DNA of 64,000 nucleotides from Flavobacterium hibernum (lineage in GTDB: Bacteria > Bacteroidota > Bacteroidia > Flavobacteriales > Flavobacteriaceae): positions 1 to 64,000 of the forward strand of contig NZ_JPRK01000016.1 in the NCBI RefSeq assembly GCF_000832125.1, read 5' to 3'. Positions 44,169 through 53,054 of this stretch are shown here, piece after piece. Positions within the stretch are counted from its first letter, which is position 1; every line of letters starts with the position of its first letter. A program made the translations under genes and the position numbers. The notes beneath the pieces were generated by a model. It did no database searches. It was not told the DNA's origin and saw only the letters and a program-made list of their open reading frames with translations.

Positions 44169-45101
44169 ATGAAACAAGAAATTAATAATCCCTCTATATT
44201 TTGTTATGGAGAAGTACTTTGGGACATCTTTCCTGAAGGAGCGCGTGCTGGCGGAGCACCTTTTAATGTAGCGTACAACCTTATGCGAATGGGTATTGAT
44301 GCCCATATGATTAGTCGTGTAGGAAACGACAAACTGGGTACAGATCTACTATCACAATTAACTGACTGGAAAATTGAAACCAGCGATAGTCAAGTTGATA
44401 CCAACTATCCAACAGGAACAGTAATTGCACACATAGACGAGCACAATGAAGCTCATTATGATATTATTCAACCTGTAGCTTGGGATTTTATCGAATTTAG
44501 AAATGACTACAGAGAGAAAATAAACAATGCATCTGCCTTTGTTTTTGGAAGCCTTATTACCCGAAATGAAACTTCTAGAAATACACTGTTTGAGCTTTTA
44601 GAAATAGCAAAATTCAAAGTTTTTGATGTAAACATACGTCCTCCCTTCTACTCTATTCCAGTAATTAAAGAACTGCTTTATAAAGCTGATCTTGTAAAAA
44701 TGAATAAAGCGGAACTTAGACTAATAGTAGATTTTTTAAACAAAGAATATAAAGACGAAGAAGATTCAATAAGCTTTATACAAGACACTTTTAATATTCC
44801 GGAAATATTAGTGAGTAAAGGAAGCAAGGGCGCTATATATTATAATGGCAATGCGCACTATCAAGCTCCTGCAGTTCCTGTAACTATTCAGGATACCGTT
44901 GGTAGTGGAGATGCATTCTTGGCAGGATTTCTTTCTAAAAGAATTCTAAACGCTAGTCCTGACGAAATCATGAATCAAGCAACAGCACTTGGAGCATTTA
45001 TTACTTCAAAAGAAGGTGCATGTCCTGATTATACCATGAGTGATTTTGAATCTTTCCGTAGCAAGAATGATCCAACTTGGAAAAATATTAAAAATCAATA
45101 A
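44169..45101 (+). CDS. PfkB-family sugar kinase (fructokinase-like)
   Basis: A 310-residue ribokinase/PfkB-family kinase. It has the N-terminal GEVLWDIFPEGARAGGAPFN substrate-binding segment typical of fructokinases and the C-terminal catalytic motif TVGSGDAFLAGFL, in which the Asp is the base. In this operon it would phosphorylate the hexose produced by the epimerase, most simply fructose to fructose-6-phosphate. It follows the regulator gene by 47 bases containing operator 2 and precedes the transporter gene by 9 bases. Confidence 0.9.
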   Translation: MKQEINNPSIFCYGEVLWDIFPEGARAGGAPFNVAYNLMRMGIDAHMISRVGNDKLGTDLLSQLTDWKIETSDSQVDTNYPTGTVIAHIDEHNEAHYDIIQPVAWDFIEFRNDYREKINNASAFVFGSLITRNETSRNTLFELLEIAKFKVFDVNIRPPFYSIPVIKELLYKADLVKMNKAELRLIVDFLNKEYKDEEDSISFIQDTFNIPEILVSKGSKGAIYYNGNAHYQAPAVPVTIQDTVGSGDAFLAGFLSKRILNASPDEIMNQATALGAFITSKEGACPDYTMSDFESFRSKNDPTWKNIKNQ

Positions 45102-45110
45102 TGATCTAAT

Positions 45111-46406
45111 ATGAAATCTGAGGCTAAATTCACCGAAAAAAAATACATTATTACCTTATTATTTGTAATCTCATTGTTCCTCTTTTGGGCTATTGCAATT
45201 ACTATGGGCGATGTACTTAACAAACATTTTCAAAATGTATTACATATCAGCAAATCAGAATCTGGTTTAGTTCAATTATCCATTTTTGGCGCATATGCTG
45301 TAATGGGTATTCCTGCCGGATTATTCATGAAAAAGTATGGTTACAAAAAAGGAGTTCTACTAGGTTTACTACTTTATGCATTGGGCGCTTTCTTGTTTGT
45401 TCCGGCTGCACAAAATGAATCTTTTACTTATTTTAGAATAGCATTGTTTATACTTGCCTCTGGTCTTGCAACACTCGAAACCGTTGCTCATCCTTTTGTT
45501 GCCGCTCTTGGCGATGAACGAACAAGCGATCAGAGAATAAATTTCGCGCAATCTTTTAATGGTTTAGGTGCCATTATTGGACCATTGTTAGGAGGATTTT
45601 TTATATTGAATACCACAGGAGCTGATGGTCTTGAATCTGTAAAAAATTTATATACCATTATTGGAGTTGTCATACTTATTATTGGAATAGCATTTTGGTT
45701 TGTAAAAGTTCCCGCTTTAAAAAATCCGCATGGCGAACAGGAAGAAAATGCAAAAGATGCTGAAGCGCAAGATGTAATTTCAAATGCACCATTATATCGT
45801 CAGCGCCATTTTATGTGGGCAGTTGTGGCACAATTTTTTAATATTGGTGCACAAGGCGGAACCTGGGCATACTTTATTAATTACGGAGTCGAAAAAACTG
45901 GTCTTGCAGACAATCAGGTCGCTTACTATTTCTCTCTTAGCATGGCAATGATGATGATTGGGCGTTTTATTGGAACCTTTTTAATGCGTTATATAGCTCC
46001 CAATAAACTCTTGGCAATTTATTGCATTGCAAACATCGTTTTATGTTTAATCATTTCGCAAAGTTTTGGATTGATTTCCTTTATCGCACTAATTATGCTA
46101 AACTTCTTTTTGAGTGTAATGTATCCCACCATTTTTAGTCTCGGATTAAAAAAACTTGGAAACAAAACAGAACAAGCATCTTCTTTCTTAGTAATGGCAA
46201 TGTTTGGCGGCGCAGTATTTCCTCCAATAATGGGTTTTGTAGCCAATACTGATATTGCTTATGCGTATCTATTGCCAATTGTTTGCTATTTAGTAATCCT
46301 GTTGTTTGCTGTTAAATATTACAAACCAAAAATACTTGGATTATCTCAAAATGCAATAAAAGAAACGCTGGTTTATAACAATCATAATGACAAAAATTTG
46401 ATCTAG
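45111..46406 (+). CDS. MFS sugar:proton symporter (FucP family)
   Basis: A 431-residue inner-membrane transporter with about 12 hydrophobic helices. The first helices (FLFWAIAITMGDVLNKHF, then FGAYAVMGIPAGLFMKKYGY) and LASGLATLETVAHPFVAALG match the FucP/GluP branch of the major facilitator superfamily, which imports fucose, glucose, galactose or fructose. It sits between the kinase and epimerase genes. The natural substrate is probably the rare ketose used by the epimerase, which is an inference from the operon. Confidence 0.9.
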   Translation: MKSEAKFTEKKYIITLLFVISLFLFWAIAITMGDVLNKHFQNVLHISKSESGLVQLSIFGAYAVMGIPAGLFMKKYGYKKGVLLGLLLYALGAFLFVPAAQNESFTYFRIALFILASGLATLETVAHPFVAALGDERTSDQRINFAQSFNGLGAIIGPLLGGFFILNTTGADGLESVKNLYTIIGVVILIIGIAFWFVKVPALKNPHGEQEENAKDAEAQDVISNAPLYRQRHFMWAVVAQFFNIGAQGGTWAYFINYGVEKTGLADNQVAYYFSLSMAMMMIGRFIGTFLMRYIAPNKLLAIYCIANIVLCLIISQSFGLISFIALIMLNFFLSVMYPTIFSLGLKKLGNKTEQASSFLVMAMFGGAVFPPIMGFVANTDIAYAYLLPIVCYLVILLFAVKYYKPKILGLSQNAIKETLVYNNHNDKNLI

Positions 46407-46434
46407 TTTTTATCATTACTAAAATAACAATTCA

Positions 46435-47280
46435 ATGAAAATTAAATTTGGAGCTTCATTACTATCTTGGATAACGCCAAACTGGACACCGGAATCCGGT
46501 TATTATGCCATTCAAAAAACCGCTCAAACTGGTTTCGACCTCATCGAAATACTTTTGCCAAACAACATGGATTTTGATGCCAAAACGGTAAAAAAACAAC
46601 TTCAGGAAAATGGACTTGATGTAGCTTGCTCATTAAATTTACCAAAAGAAGCACATATCCCATTTTATCCCAAAGAAGCATTAGCCCTTATTTGCAAAGC
46701 TTTAGAAAAAACTGCAGCAGTAGAAAGTGTTTTTTTAGGTGGAGTTCTACATAGCGGAATAGGTGTTTTTACTGGTAATCCCGCAACAACACAAGAAAAA
46801 GAAATCGTTACAAATGTATTGGGCGAAGCAGCTATTTATGCCAATAAATTAGGCATTACAATAGGTATTGAACCTATAAACCGCTACGAAAGTTATGTTT
46901 GTAATACTGCCGAAAATGTTTTAGAAATAATTCAAAACACAAATGCCGCTAATCTTGCCGTTCATCTGGACACTTTTCATATGAATATAGAAGAAAACAA
47001 TTTTCACGATCCAATTATAGCCTCAAATAAAAAACTAAAACATCTGCATATTACCGAAAGTCACCGTGGTATGTTAGGAGAAGGAACCGTGAATTGGGAC
47101 GAACTTTTTAAAGCCTTAAACCAAATAGATTATGAAGGAAATCTTGTTTTGGAGAATTTTTCATCGTCTATAGTCGGAATGCAGCAAGCAGTTTCTTTAT
47201 GGCAAAAATCACCACATGATGCAGAAGAGTTAGCCATTGGAAGTCTCAATTTTATGAAACAAAAAATAGCTGAATATTAA
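46435..47280 (+). CDS. D-psicose/D-tagatose 3-epimerase family enzyme
   Basis: A 281-residue TIM-barrel epimerase that would invert C3 of a ketohexose, for example D-psicose to D-fructose, using a divalent metal. Visible ligands are Glu146 in GIEPINRYE, Asp179 in HLDTFHM, His205 in KHLHITESH and Glu240 in LVLENFSS. From memory, the Agrobacterium D-psicose 3-epimerase ligands are Glu150, Asp183, His209 and Glu244; all four are offset by exactly 4. The kinase gene in the same operon would then act on fructose. Tagatose, sorbose or another ketose as substrate remains possible. Confidence 0.88.
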   Translation: MKIKFGASLLSWITPNWTPESGYYAIQKTAQTGFDLIEILLPNNMDFDAKTVKKQLQENGLDVACSLNLPKEAHIPFYPKEALALICKALEKTAAVESVFLGGVLHSGIGVFTGNPATTQEKEIVTNVLGEAAIYANKLGITIGIEPINRYESYVCNTAENVLEIIQNTNAANLAVHLDTFHMNIEENNFHDPIIASNKKLKHLHITESHRGMLGEGTVNWDELFKALNQIDYEGNLVLENFSSSIVGMQQAVSLWQKSPHDAEELAIGSLNFMKQKIAEY

Positions 47281-47575
47281 ATTACACAAGGTTTTCTTTC
47301 CCGAAAAAAATTGTTTCAGTATAAAATAAAATTCAAAAAACATCATTTTTCTGCATATGACATTTTTTTAGGAGGTCAGGTATCAAGCACAAAAACTATT
47401 ACGTTTGAAAAATATAACATTGTTATCATTTTAAGATAAAATACTAATTATACTCATATTTAAAGCTAATTTCAGTAAATTAAATTACGTATTTTAGCAA
47501 AACAGCACTTGTAAACACACTCTAACTACAGTTGTCTGTTTGAAGAAATTGTATCAATTTATAAATTAGAATATT

Positions 47576-47845
47576 ATGGAATTAGATCTTATTATTGGAA
47601 TTATTGGCGCCATTTTGTCATCGGTATCTTTCTTGCCACAAGTGGTTCAAATCTGGAAAACCAAATCAGCAAAAGATCTTTCTATGGCTACAATTGTTTT
47701 GCTTGCCAGTAATGGTACTTCGTGGCTTGTTTATGGTTTATTAAAAGATGCTATACCTTTGGTAATCACAAATGCGATTGTATTATTTATGTTGCTTCTG
47801 ATCATTTTTCTAAAAATAAAATATAGAAAAAATGTACCGGCATAA
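47576..47845 (+). CDS. SemiSWEET/PQ-loop sugar transporter
   Basis: An 89-residue membrane protein with three hydrophobic helices (about 4-22, 38-57 and 60-82). It has the PQ motif in SFLPQVVQIWKTKSAKDLS after helix 1 and the small-residue helix 2. These are the features of SemiSWEET proteins, which dimerise to form a sugar facilitator. It lies 295 bases after the epimerase gene and has its own terminator, so it is probably a separate unit. Its substrate is unknown. Confidence 0.9.
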   Translation: MELDLIIGIIGAILSSVSFLPQVVQIWKTKSAKDLSMATIVLLASNGTSWLVYGLLKDAIPLVITNAIVLFMLLLIIFLKIKYRKNVPA

Positions 47846-47884
47846 AAACAAATTTAATCTTCTAGCTATTAAAATATGTAATTA

Positions 47885-47923
47885 AAAATACCCTTTAACC
47901 AAAATGCCTAAAGGGTATTTTTT
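47885..47923 (+). terminator. intrinsic terminator after the SemiSWEET gene
   Basis: Arms 47885-47897 and 47909-47921 (13 bp, AAAATACCCTTTA/TAAAGGGTATTTT) around an 11-base loop, with T residues running to 47923. It lies 40 bases past the stop codon. Confidence 0.85.
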
Positions 47924-48002
47924 ATAAACTCAAATATTGAATTAAGCAATACAATAATAGAACTTGCCAATTCTTAAACAAACTCAATAATCAATTTCCT
48001 AT

Positions 48003-48488
48003 TTATGATGGGAGACTTAAATTTTTCCCTGGTTCTCCACCTTCCACATTGCGCTCAGGCCAAACCAAGTCCAATCGTGAACGACTAATAAACCATTGAT
48101 CTCCAATTTTCTTATATTCATCAGAATACAAACCCAATAATAACAAAGTACTTGCGTTTTTTGGTCGCTCTGTAACCAAATCAATTAAGTAACATCTTCC
48201 TTGAGCAGTATCAGAGTTAATCATTTCAATCCAATGATTGGTAATCGCATGCAAAAAAGGGTAAGACCCATGATTTTCTGTATCATAATCCTTAAAAGCC
48301 TTAACAAGTCCTTTACGTATTTCTTCCCTTCCTCTCCACGGATCTCTATCTGTTTGACAAATTGCGTCCTCGGTGAACAGAGAAATTAAACCGTCTATAT
48401 TATTACTATCCAGATAATGCGTGTAACGTATTCTTAAATTCTTAATAGCTTCTAAATTAAGAAGCTTAGTTATTTCTGTTGTTTCCAT
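48003..48488 (-). CDS. SnoaL-like (NTF2 fold) protein
   Basis: A 161-residue protein of the SnoaL-like/NTF2 superfamily: ITKLLNLEAIKNLRIRYTHY, LISLFTEDAICQTDRD, GREEIRKGL, then a beta-rich C-terminus with LSSRSRLDLVWPERN-like wording (SRSRLDLVWPERN). Family members include polyketide cyclases, steroid isomerases and small dehydratases, but many have no known activity. It lies 52 bases after the luciferase-like monooxygenase gene and is probably cotranscribed with it. Function cannot be specified. Confidence 0.82.
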   Translation of the reverse strand: METTEITKLLNLEAIKNLRIRYTHYLDSNNIDGLISLFTEDAICQTDRDPWRGREEIRKGLVKAFKDYDTENHGSYPFLHAITNHWIEMINSDTAQGRCYLIDLVTERPKNASTLLLLGLYSDEYKKIGDQWFISRSRLDLVWPERNVEGGEPGKNLSLPS

Positions 48489-48540
48489 ATACTCTGCTAT
48501 TTTAATTTTTAATGTAAATGATTAAAATTGATAACTTATC

Positions 48541-49539
48541 TTATTTAAATACCTCCGATAGTAACTCAATCGTCTTCATCCTATTTTCTTTACCAAAAAT
48601 CTGAGGTAATAACATCACCTCGTTTGTGCGGTATGCATCAGCAAGTTTCTCTATCTTTTTCTTTGCAGTCTCAGGGCTACCTACAATAATTCTATTCCTG
48701 TTGTGCTTGATAATTTCTTTTTCCATTGCTGTATAATGGTAGTTTTTAATACTGTTATAATTCATATAATAAGGAGTTTCTCGTCCTGATTCTATCATTA
48801 ACAACCAGTGATCAAATCCTTTAGCAAGTAGTTCAGCAGCTTCATCGGTTTCGGCAACAGCTACAAAAACAGCTACCATGTTTTGAGGCTTAGTAGTTAT
48901 TAAAGAAGGAGAAAAATTTGACAAATAATCTTCAGTAGCTCGCAATCCAGTTCCACCGGGATTAATAAAATGTGCAAATATGTAAGATGTGCCTTCTTGA
49001 GCAGCAAGTAATCCTCCACTTGCGCCAGCTCCCAATGACCATAATTGCGGTAACGTATCTACAATTGGCGTTGGAATTAGATCTGGAAAAGACAAATTAA
49101 ATTCGTTATCACTTCCAAAATAAGCTTTTAAGTCTCTAATCTGTTGATCGTATGCAAGAACACGGGTCTTGCCAATATTCAATGCATTATGAGTAAGCTT
49201 GTCGCCGCCGGGTGCTCTTCCAATACCAAGATCAATCCTGCCCGGATACAAAGCCTCCATAAGTTTAATTCCCTCAGCAACTTTGTATGCACTATAATGT
49301 TGAAGCATTACGCCTCCGGATCCAATGCGTATATTTTTAGTATTAGCAGCAAGATGCATCATTAACATTTCCGGGGTACTTCCTGCAAGAGTCTGCATTC
49401 CATGATGTTCCGATACCCAAAAACGTTTAAAGCCTAATTCTTCTGCACGTTTTGCTAAATTTGTGGTTGCGATTAATGCCTCTCTTGCATTGCTATTTTC
49501 ATCAATAGGCGAATAATCTAATATGCTTAAATTAATCAT
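48541..49539 (-). CDS. luciferase-like (LLM class) flavin-dependent oxidoreductase
   Basis: A 332-residue FMN-dependent monooxygenase of the bacterial luciferase-like superfamily: LSILDYSPIDENSNAREALI at the start, then RFWVSEHHGMQTLAGSTPEM, IRIGSGGVMLQHYSAYKVAE and GRIDLGIGRAPGGD. This wording matches the 'alkanal monooxygenase-like' group common near flavin enzymes. The substrate is unknown. Its promoter lies at 49562-49592. It heads a two-gene unit with the SnoaL-like gene and is close to an HxlR regulator and an ene-reductase gene. Confidence 0.9.
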   Translation of the reverse strand: MINLSILDYSPIDENSNAREALIATTNLAKRAEELGFKRFWVSEHHGMQTLAGSTPEMLMMHLAANTKNIRIGSGGVMLQHYSAYKVAEGIKLMEALYPGRIDLGIGRAPGGDKLTHNALNIGKTRVLAYDQQIRDLKAYFGSDNEFNLSFPDLIPTPIVDTLPQLWSLGAGASGGLLAAQEGTSYIFAHFINPGGTGLRATEDYLSNFSPSLITTKPQNMVAVFVAVAETDEAAELLAKGFDHWLLMIESGRETPYYMNYNSIKNYHYTAMEKEIIKHNRNRIIVGSPETAKKKIEKLADAYRTNEVMLLPQIFGKENRMKTIELLSEVFK

Positions 49540-49561
49540 AATAACTAAATTTTTAACTGTG

Positions 49562-49592
49562 CAAATTTAGTCCCTTAAAAAAGCATCCACAA
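49562..49592 (-). promoter_or_regulatory. promoter of the LLM oxidoreductase gene
   Basis: On the minus strand: TTG (49590-49592), a 20-base spacer, then TAAATTTG (49562-49569), an exact fit to TTG-N19/20-TAnnTTTG. The start codon lies about 22 bases downstream. Confidence 0.75.
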
Positions 49593-49640
49593 TAACGGCA
49601 TAACTATTCAGATACGGCAAACTTTTGCCCTACAATAATA

Positions 49641-50009
49641 CTATTGGCTAGCCTCTTCTTTTTTTAATTCCAGAAGTTTATTAAAACGTTCACGATACTT
49701 ATTTCCCCATTCTTCCATAGCAAGAGTTATAGGCAACAAGCAAGTGCCAAATTCCGTCAATGTGTATTCTACCTTTGGTGGCAAAACTGGGTATATTTTT
49801 TTTTCAATAATGCCATGCTCCTGTAATTCATTTAATTGTATATTAATCGCACGCCTAGATGCTAAAGGCATAGCGCGCTGTAAATCACTTGGTCTAATAA
49901 TACCTTCATGTATCAGATTGATTATAGTAGGCTTCCATTTTCCTCCTATAATTTCGGTTGTAATTTCTAAACCACAGCAATAGTGTCTTTCTATTTTTCT
50001 TTCGTACAT
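49641..50009 (-). CDS. HxlR-family regulator (probable thiol-based redox sensor)
   Basis: A 122-residue winged-helix protein of the HxlR family: TTEIIGGKWKPTIINLIHEG, RPSDLQRAMPLASRRAINIQ and KKIYPVLPPKVEYTLTEFG. Two adjacent cysteines, Cys11 and Cys12, lie just before the domain at the place where family members such as YodB and HypR have their redox-active cysteine. The gene is divergent from the Old Yellow Enzyme gene, the usual arrangement for a local regulator. Quinone, aldehyde or disulfide stress sensing is inferred, not shown. Confidence 0.9.
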   Translation of the reverse strand: MYERKIERHYCCGLEITTEIIGGKWKPTIINLIHEGIIRPSDLQRAMPLASRRAINIQLNELQEHGIIEKKIYPVLPPKVEYTLTEFGTCLLPITLAMEEWGNKYRERFNKLLELKKEEASQ

Positions 50010-50236
50010 AAATCAATATTTATTTTGCTTCCTATTTGCTTACTTCTATTTAAAACCAACGACATTCATCAGCATAAATGCTAACCATCGTTTTGATGCT
50101 TATGAACAAAATATTAATTATAATAGGAAGATAGATTTGCAAATGTAATTATTACCTACTAGAATAACCTAAAACAAGAAATATAAGCAAAATATGTAGC
50201 GCAAAATTATGCCCTATTGGCATCTTTTTGCCGGTA

Positions 50237-50267
50237 TTGTAGTAACAAAATAGTCATTTTACCTTTG
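50237..50267 (+). promoter_or_regulatory. promoter of the ene-reductase gene
   Basis: TTG at 50237-50239, a 20-base spacer, then TACCTTTG at 50260-50267. The start codon is at 50290. The match to the Bacteroidetes consensus is exact. The intergenic region also has a small inverted repeat (AGCAT-AA-ATGCT, 50071-50082), closer to the HxlR gene. Confidence 0.78.
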
Positions 50268-50289
50268 CCCTCAAATTAAAAACATTCAA

Positions 50290-51381
50290 ATGAAATTACT
50301 CGAAAAATATGAATCTGAAGCCTTAAATTTAAAAAACCGCGTTGTCATGGCTCCAATGACAAGATGCAGAGCTGACAATGATGTGAATGTCGCAACTGAC
50401 CTAATTGCCGAATATTATGCGCAACGTGCTTCTGGCGGTTTATTAATATCTGAAGGTACTTTTGTTAGCGAAATGGCTCCTGGTTATATTAATGTTCCAT
50501 GTATATATACTGATGAACAAGTAGAAGGTTGGAAAAAAGTAACAAAGGCAGTACATGACAAAGGTGGAAAGATTTTTGCTCAACTCTGGCATGTAGGTCG
50601 TCTTGCTCATCCAGATTTATTAAATGGTAAATTAGCTCTTGGACCATCTGCAATTAATGGTCATTTTACATCTTATACTAAAGATGGTTTTAAAGAAACT
50701 GTTACGCCAAGAGAAATGACTTTAATAGACATTAAGCAAACAATTCTAGATTTCCAAAAAGCCTCAATCAATGCCATAGATGCGGGATTTGACGGGGTAG
50801 AAATTCATGCTGCCAATGGTTATTTGTTTCATCAGTTTTTTGCAAAATGTGCTAATATCCGTACTGATGAATACGGTGGTACAATTGAAAACAGATTAAG
50901 ATTTCTTTTTGAAGTATTAGATGCAATTTCAAGTAAAATTGGAAATAACAAAGTTGCGGTACGTATTTCGCCTTCTTTAGATCAAACTTTTGGAATTGTG
51001 CTTGACGATGAATCACAAGCACTTTTTGATGTTCTAACAAGTAAATTAAACAATTATGATCTAGCCTACCTTCATATTTCCGGATTTACAATGGCTTCGG
51101 TAGCAGATCCTTTAAAACTAGTGCTCGAAACTGCCAAACATTTTCGCTCGATTTACAAAGGCACTTTAATGATTAATAAAGGTTTTAACGCAGAAACTGC
51201 AAACAGTGCGCTAGAAGATGATGTTGCAGATTTAATTTCCTTTGGAGAATACTATATTGGTAATCCAGATTTGGTTGAACGTTTTGCTTTAAATGCTCCG
51301 TTGAACCATAATGACAGAGCAACCTATTATAGCGGAGGCTCAAGTGGATATACTGATTACCCAACGTATCAAACTGCATAG
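50290..51381 (+). CDS. Old Yellow Enzyme family alkene reductase (NemA-like)
   Basis: A 363-residue FMN-dependent ene-reductase that reduces activated C=C bonds or nitro groups with NAD(P)H. Typical features are VVMAPMTRCRADNDVNVATD, FAQLWHVGRLAHPD, the substrate-binding pair His173 and Asn176 in EIHAANGY, and RTDEYGGTIENRLRFLFEVL. The C-terminus carries LMINKGFNAETANSAL and DLISFGEYYIGNPDLVERF. It is divergent from the HxlR gene, which probably regulates it in response to electrophiles. Confidence 0.93.
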   Translation: MKLLEKYESEALNLKNRVVMAPMTRCRADNDVNVATDLIAEYYAQRASGGLLISEGTFVSEMAPGYINVPCIYTDEQVEGWKKVTKAVHDKGGKIFAQLWHVGRLAHPDLLNGKLALGPSAINGHFTSYTKDGFKETVTPREMTLIDIKQTILDFQKASINAIDAGFDGVEIHAANGYLFHQFFAKCANIRTDEYGGTIENRLRFLFEVLDAISSKIGNNKVAVRISPSLDQTFGIVLDDESQALFDVLTSKLNNYDLAYLHISGFTMASVADPLKLVLETAKHFRSIYKGTLMINKGFNAETANSALEDDVADLISFGEYYIGNPDLVERFALNAPLNHNDRATYYSGGSSGYTDYPTYQTA

Positions 51382-51497
51382 TACAATTATTCAGATCTAT
51401 CAACTTATCATGATAAGCTTTCCTGAAAACAAATTAGATTTTATTGTATTTAAAACTTCAATCTATTTTACTAAAATTACACACATTACTAAAATAA

Positions 51498-51529
51498 AAA
51501 ACCCATTCGTTTCAACACGAATGGGTTTT
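51498..51529. terminator. bidirectional terminator
   Basis: Arms 51498-51510 and 51517-51529 (13 bp, AAAACCCATTCGT/ACGAATGGGTTTT) around a 6-base loop, with A tracts upstream and T tracts downstream. It separates the convergent ene-reductase and SIMPL genes and can end both transcripts. Confidence 0.88.
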
Positions 51530-51550
51530 AATTTTATATAAAATGAGTTA

Positions 51551-52243
51551 TTAATCTAAAATAAAACTCACACTTACATTTGCTGTAATTTCAATTTCTC
51601 CAATTGCCAAAGTTTCATTTTCCGCACCTGCATTGCTATCCATTGCCATTGACTTCATAGCTGCATACACTGGTCTTGGGTGATATACCTGAGAGTTATC
51701 AGAAATAGTTATTGCTTTACCTACTTTTTGCCCTAAAACAGAAACATAATCTTCAGCTTTTGCTTTAGCATCTTTAATAGCTAATTTACGAGCTTCGGTT
51801 TGGTATTGAGCTAATTTAGACGATTCGAAAGAAACATTATCCAAACGGTTAATTCCTTGTGCAACCAATCCTTCCATCAATTCATCATATTTAGATAAAT
51901 CTTTTAAAACAATTTCAACAGTTTGAGTCGCATTATAACTTGTTTTCTTTTTCTCATAGTCGTATTGCGGATTCAAAGAAACTTGTTTGGTTTTGTAATC
52001 AGCAGCAGGAATATTCATCTTTTTGATAAACTTTAAAACGGCATCGATTTTCTCGTCGTTTTGCTTTTTGATATCTTTAGCATTATTCCCTTTCGTTTCG
52101 ACTGTAGCCGAAATACAAACTTGATCTGGTGCTACTTTTATCTTTCCTTCACCATTTACATTGATTTGAGGAATTTGTTTTACTTCTTGGCCGTAGGACA
52201 TTGTCATAAACATGATTGTTAAAAAAAATAGTACTTTCTTCAT
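51551..52243 (-). CDS. exported SIMPL-domain protein
   Basis: A 230-residue protein of the SIMPL (DUF541) family, counted from Met12 of the longer frame because MKKVLFFLTIMFMTMSYGQE is a clear signal peptide. The domain shows INVNGEGKIKVAPDQVCISA and ATVETKGNNAKDIKKQND, then AIKDAKAKAEDYVSVLGQKV and the C-terminal IEITANVSVSFILD. SIMPL proteins form oligomeric periplasmic or surface structures whose role is poorly known. It lies downstream of the rhomboid gene (52 bases) and may be cotranscribed. Confidence 0.85.
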   Translation of the reverse strand: MKKVLFFLTIMFMTMSYGQEVKQIPQINVNGEGKIKVAPDQVCISATVETKGNNAKDIKKQNDEKIDAVLKFIKKMNIPAADYKTKQVSLNPQYDYEKKKTSYNATQTVEIVLKDLSKYDELMEGLVAQGINRLDNVSFESSKLAQYQTEARKLAIKDAKAKAEDYVSVLGQKVGKAITISDNSQVYHPRPVYAAMKSMAMDSNAGAENETLAIGEIEITANVSVSFILD

Positions 52244-52295
52244 TTTTGTTATATTTAAGTTATTTGATAAAGGCATTTCAAAAGTTGTGCCAGTC

Positions 52296-52943
52296 TTATA
52301 ACTTACCCAATTTTGCCATTATAAAAAGTATCAAAATTGGAATTGCCAATAAAATTACCATCAAAGTATGATCTACAATCAAAGACGGTTCTTTTACCAA
52401 AGTAATCAAATAACCGCCCATTGCACCACCAAAATGCGCTGTATGTCCAATATTATCATTTTTGGCACGCATACCATAAATAGAATACAATAAATATAAA
52501 ATTCCAAAAAGATATGCCGGCATTGGAATTACAAAAAAGATTCCCAACATCATATCCGGCTGTAGCAATATAGCAGAGTACAAAACACCTGTTACTGCTC
52601 CCGATGCTCCAACAGCTCGATAACTATAATCATTTTTATGAAATAACATCGTTAGCAAACTTCCAAAAATTAGACTTCCAAAATAGACCAAAACAAAAGA
52701 AATCGTTCCTAACCATTGTATCACTACCGGTGCAAAAAACCAAAGTGTTAACATATTAAAGATTAAATGCATCATATCAACATGCAAAAATCCAGAAGAG
52801 ATCATTCTTATTTGTTCTCCGGAACGAATACTTCCAACGTGGAATTCGTATTTTCTAAAAAAAGAAAGATCATTAAAACCTTTGTAACTTATTAAAACAT
52901 TGGCAACTATAATCCCAACTAGAATGGTATTAACGGAATTCAT
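52296..52943 (-). CDS. rhomboid family intramembrane serine protease
   Basis: A 215-residue inner-membrane protease with six predicted helices. The catalytic dyad is Ser114 in GASGAVTG and His170 in HTAHFGGAMGG. The helix 2 motif HLIFNMLTLW supplies His59 and Asn63 of the oxyanion hole. It would cut substrate helices within the membrane. It is divergent from the lysophospholipid acyltransferase gene, with a 111-base gap. Confidence 0.92.
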   Translation of the reverse strand: MNSVNTILVGIIVANVLISYKGFNDLSFFRKYEFHVGSIRSGEQIRMISSGFLHVDMMHLIFNMLTLWFFAPVVIQWLGTISFVLVYFGSLIFGSLLTMLFHKNDYSYRAVGASGAVTGVLYSAILLQPDMMLGIFFVIPMPAYLFGILYLLYSIYGMRAKNDNIGHTAHFGGAMGGYLITLVKEPSLIVDHTLMVILLAIPILILFIMAKLGKL

Positions 52944-53033
52944 AAAAAATATTTAATGTGAATTGTAAATATAGTCATTCTTAAACATATGTTAGCGTCA
53001 ATCCAAAATATCGTCAGTTATTCATTTTTACTT

Positions 53034-53041
53034 TATATTTG
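53034..53041 (+). promoter_or_regulatory. possible -7 box of the acyltransferase gene
   Basis: TATATTTG 13 bases before the ATG at 53055, matching TAnnTTTG. No TTG at 19-20 bases upstream, so confidence is limited. The predicted leader would be very short. Confidence 0.45.
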
Positions 53042-53054
53042 TAAAAAAAAATAA

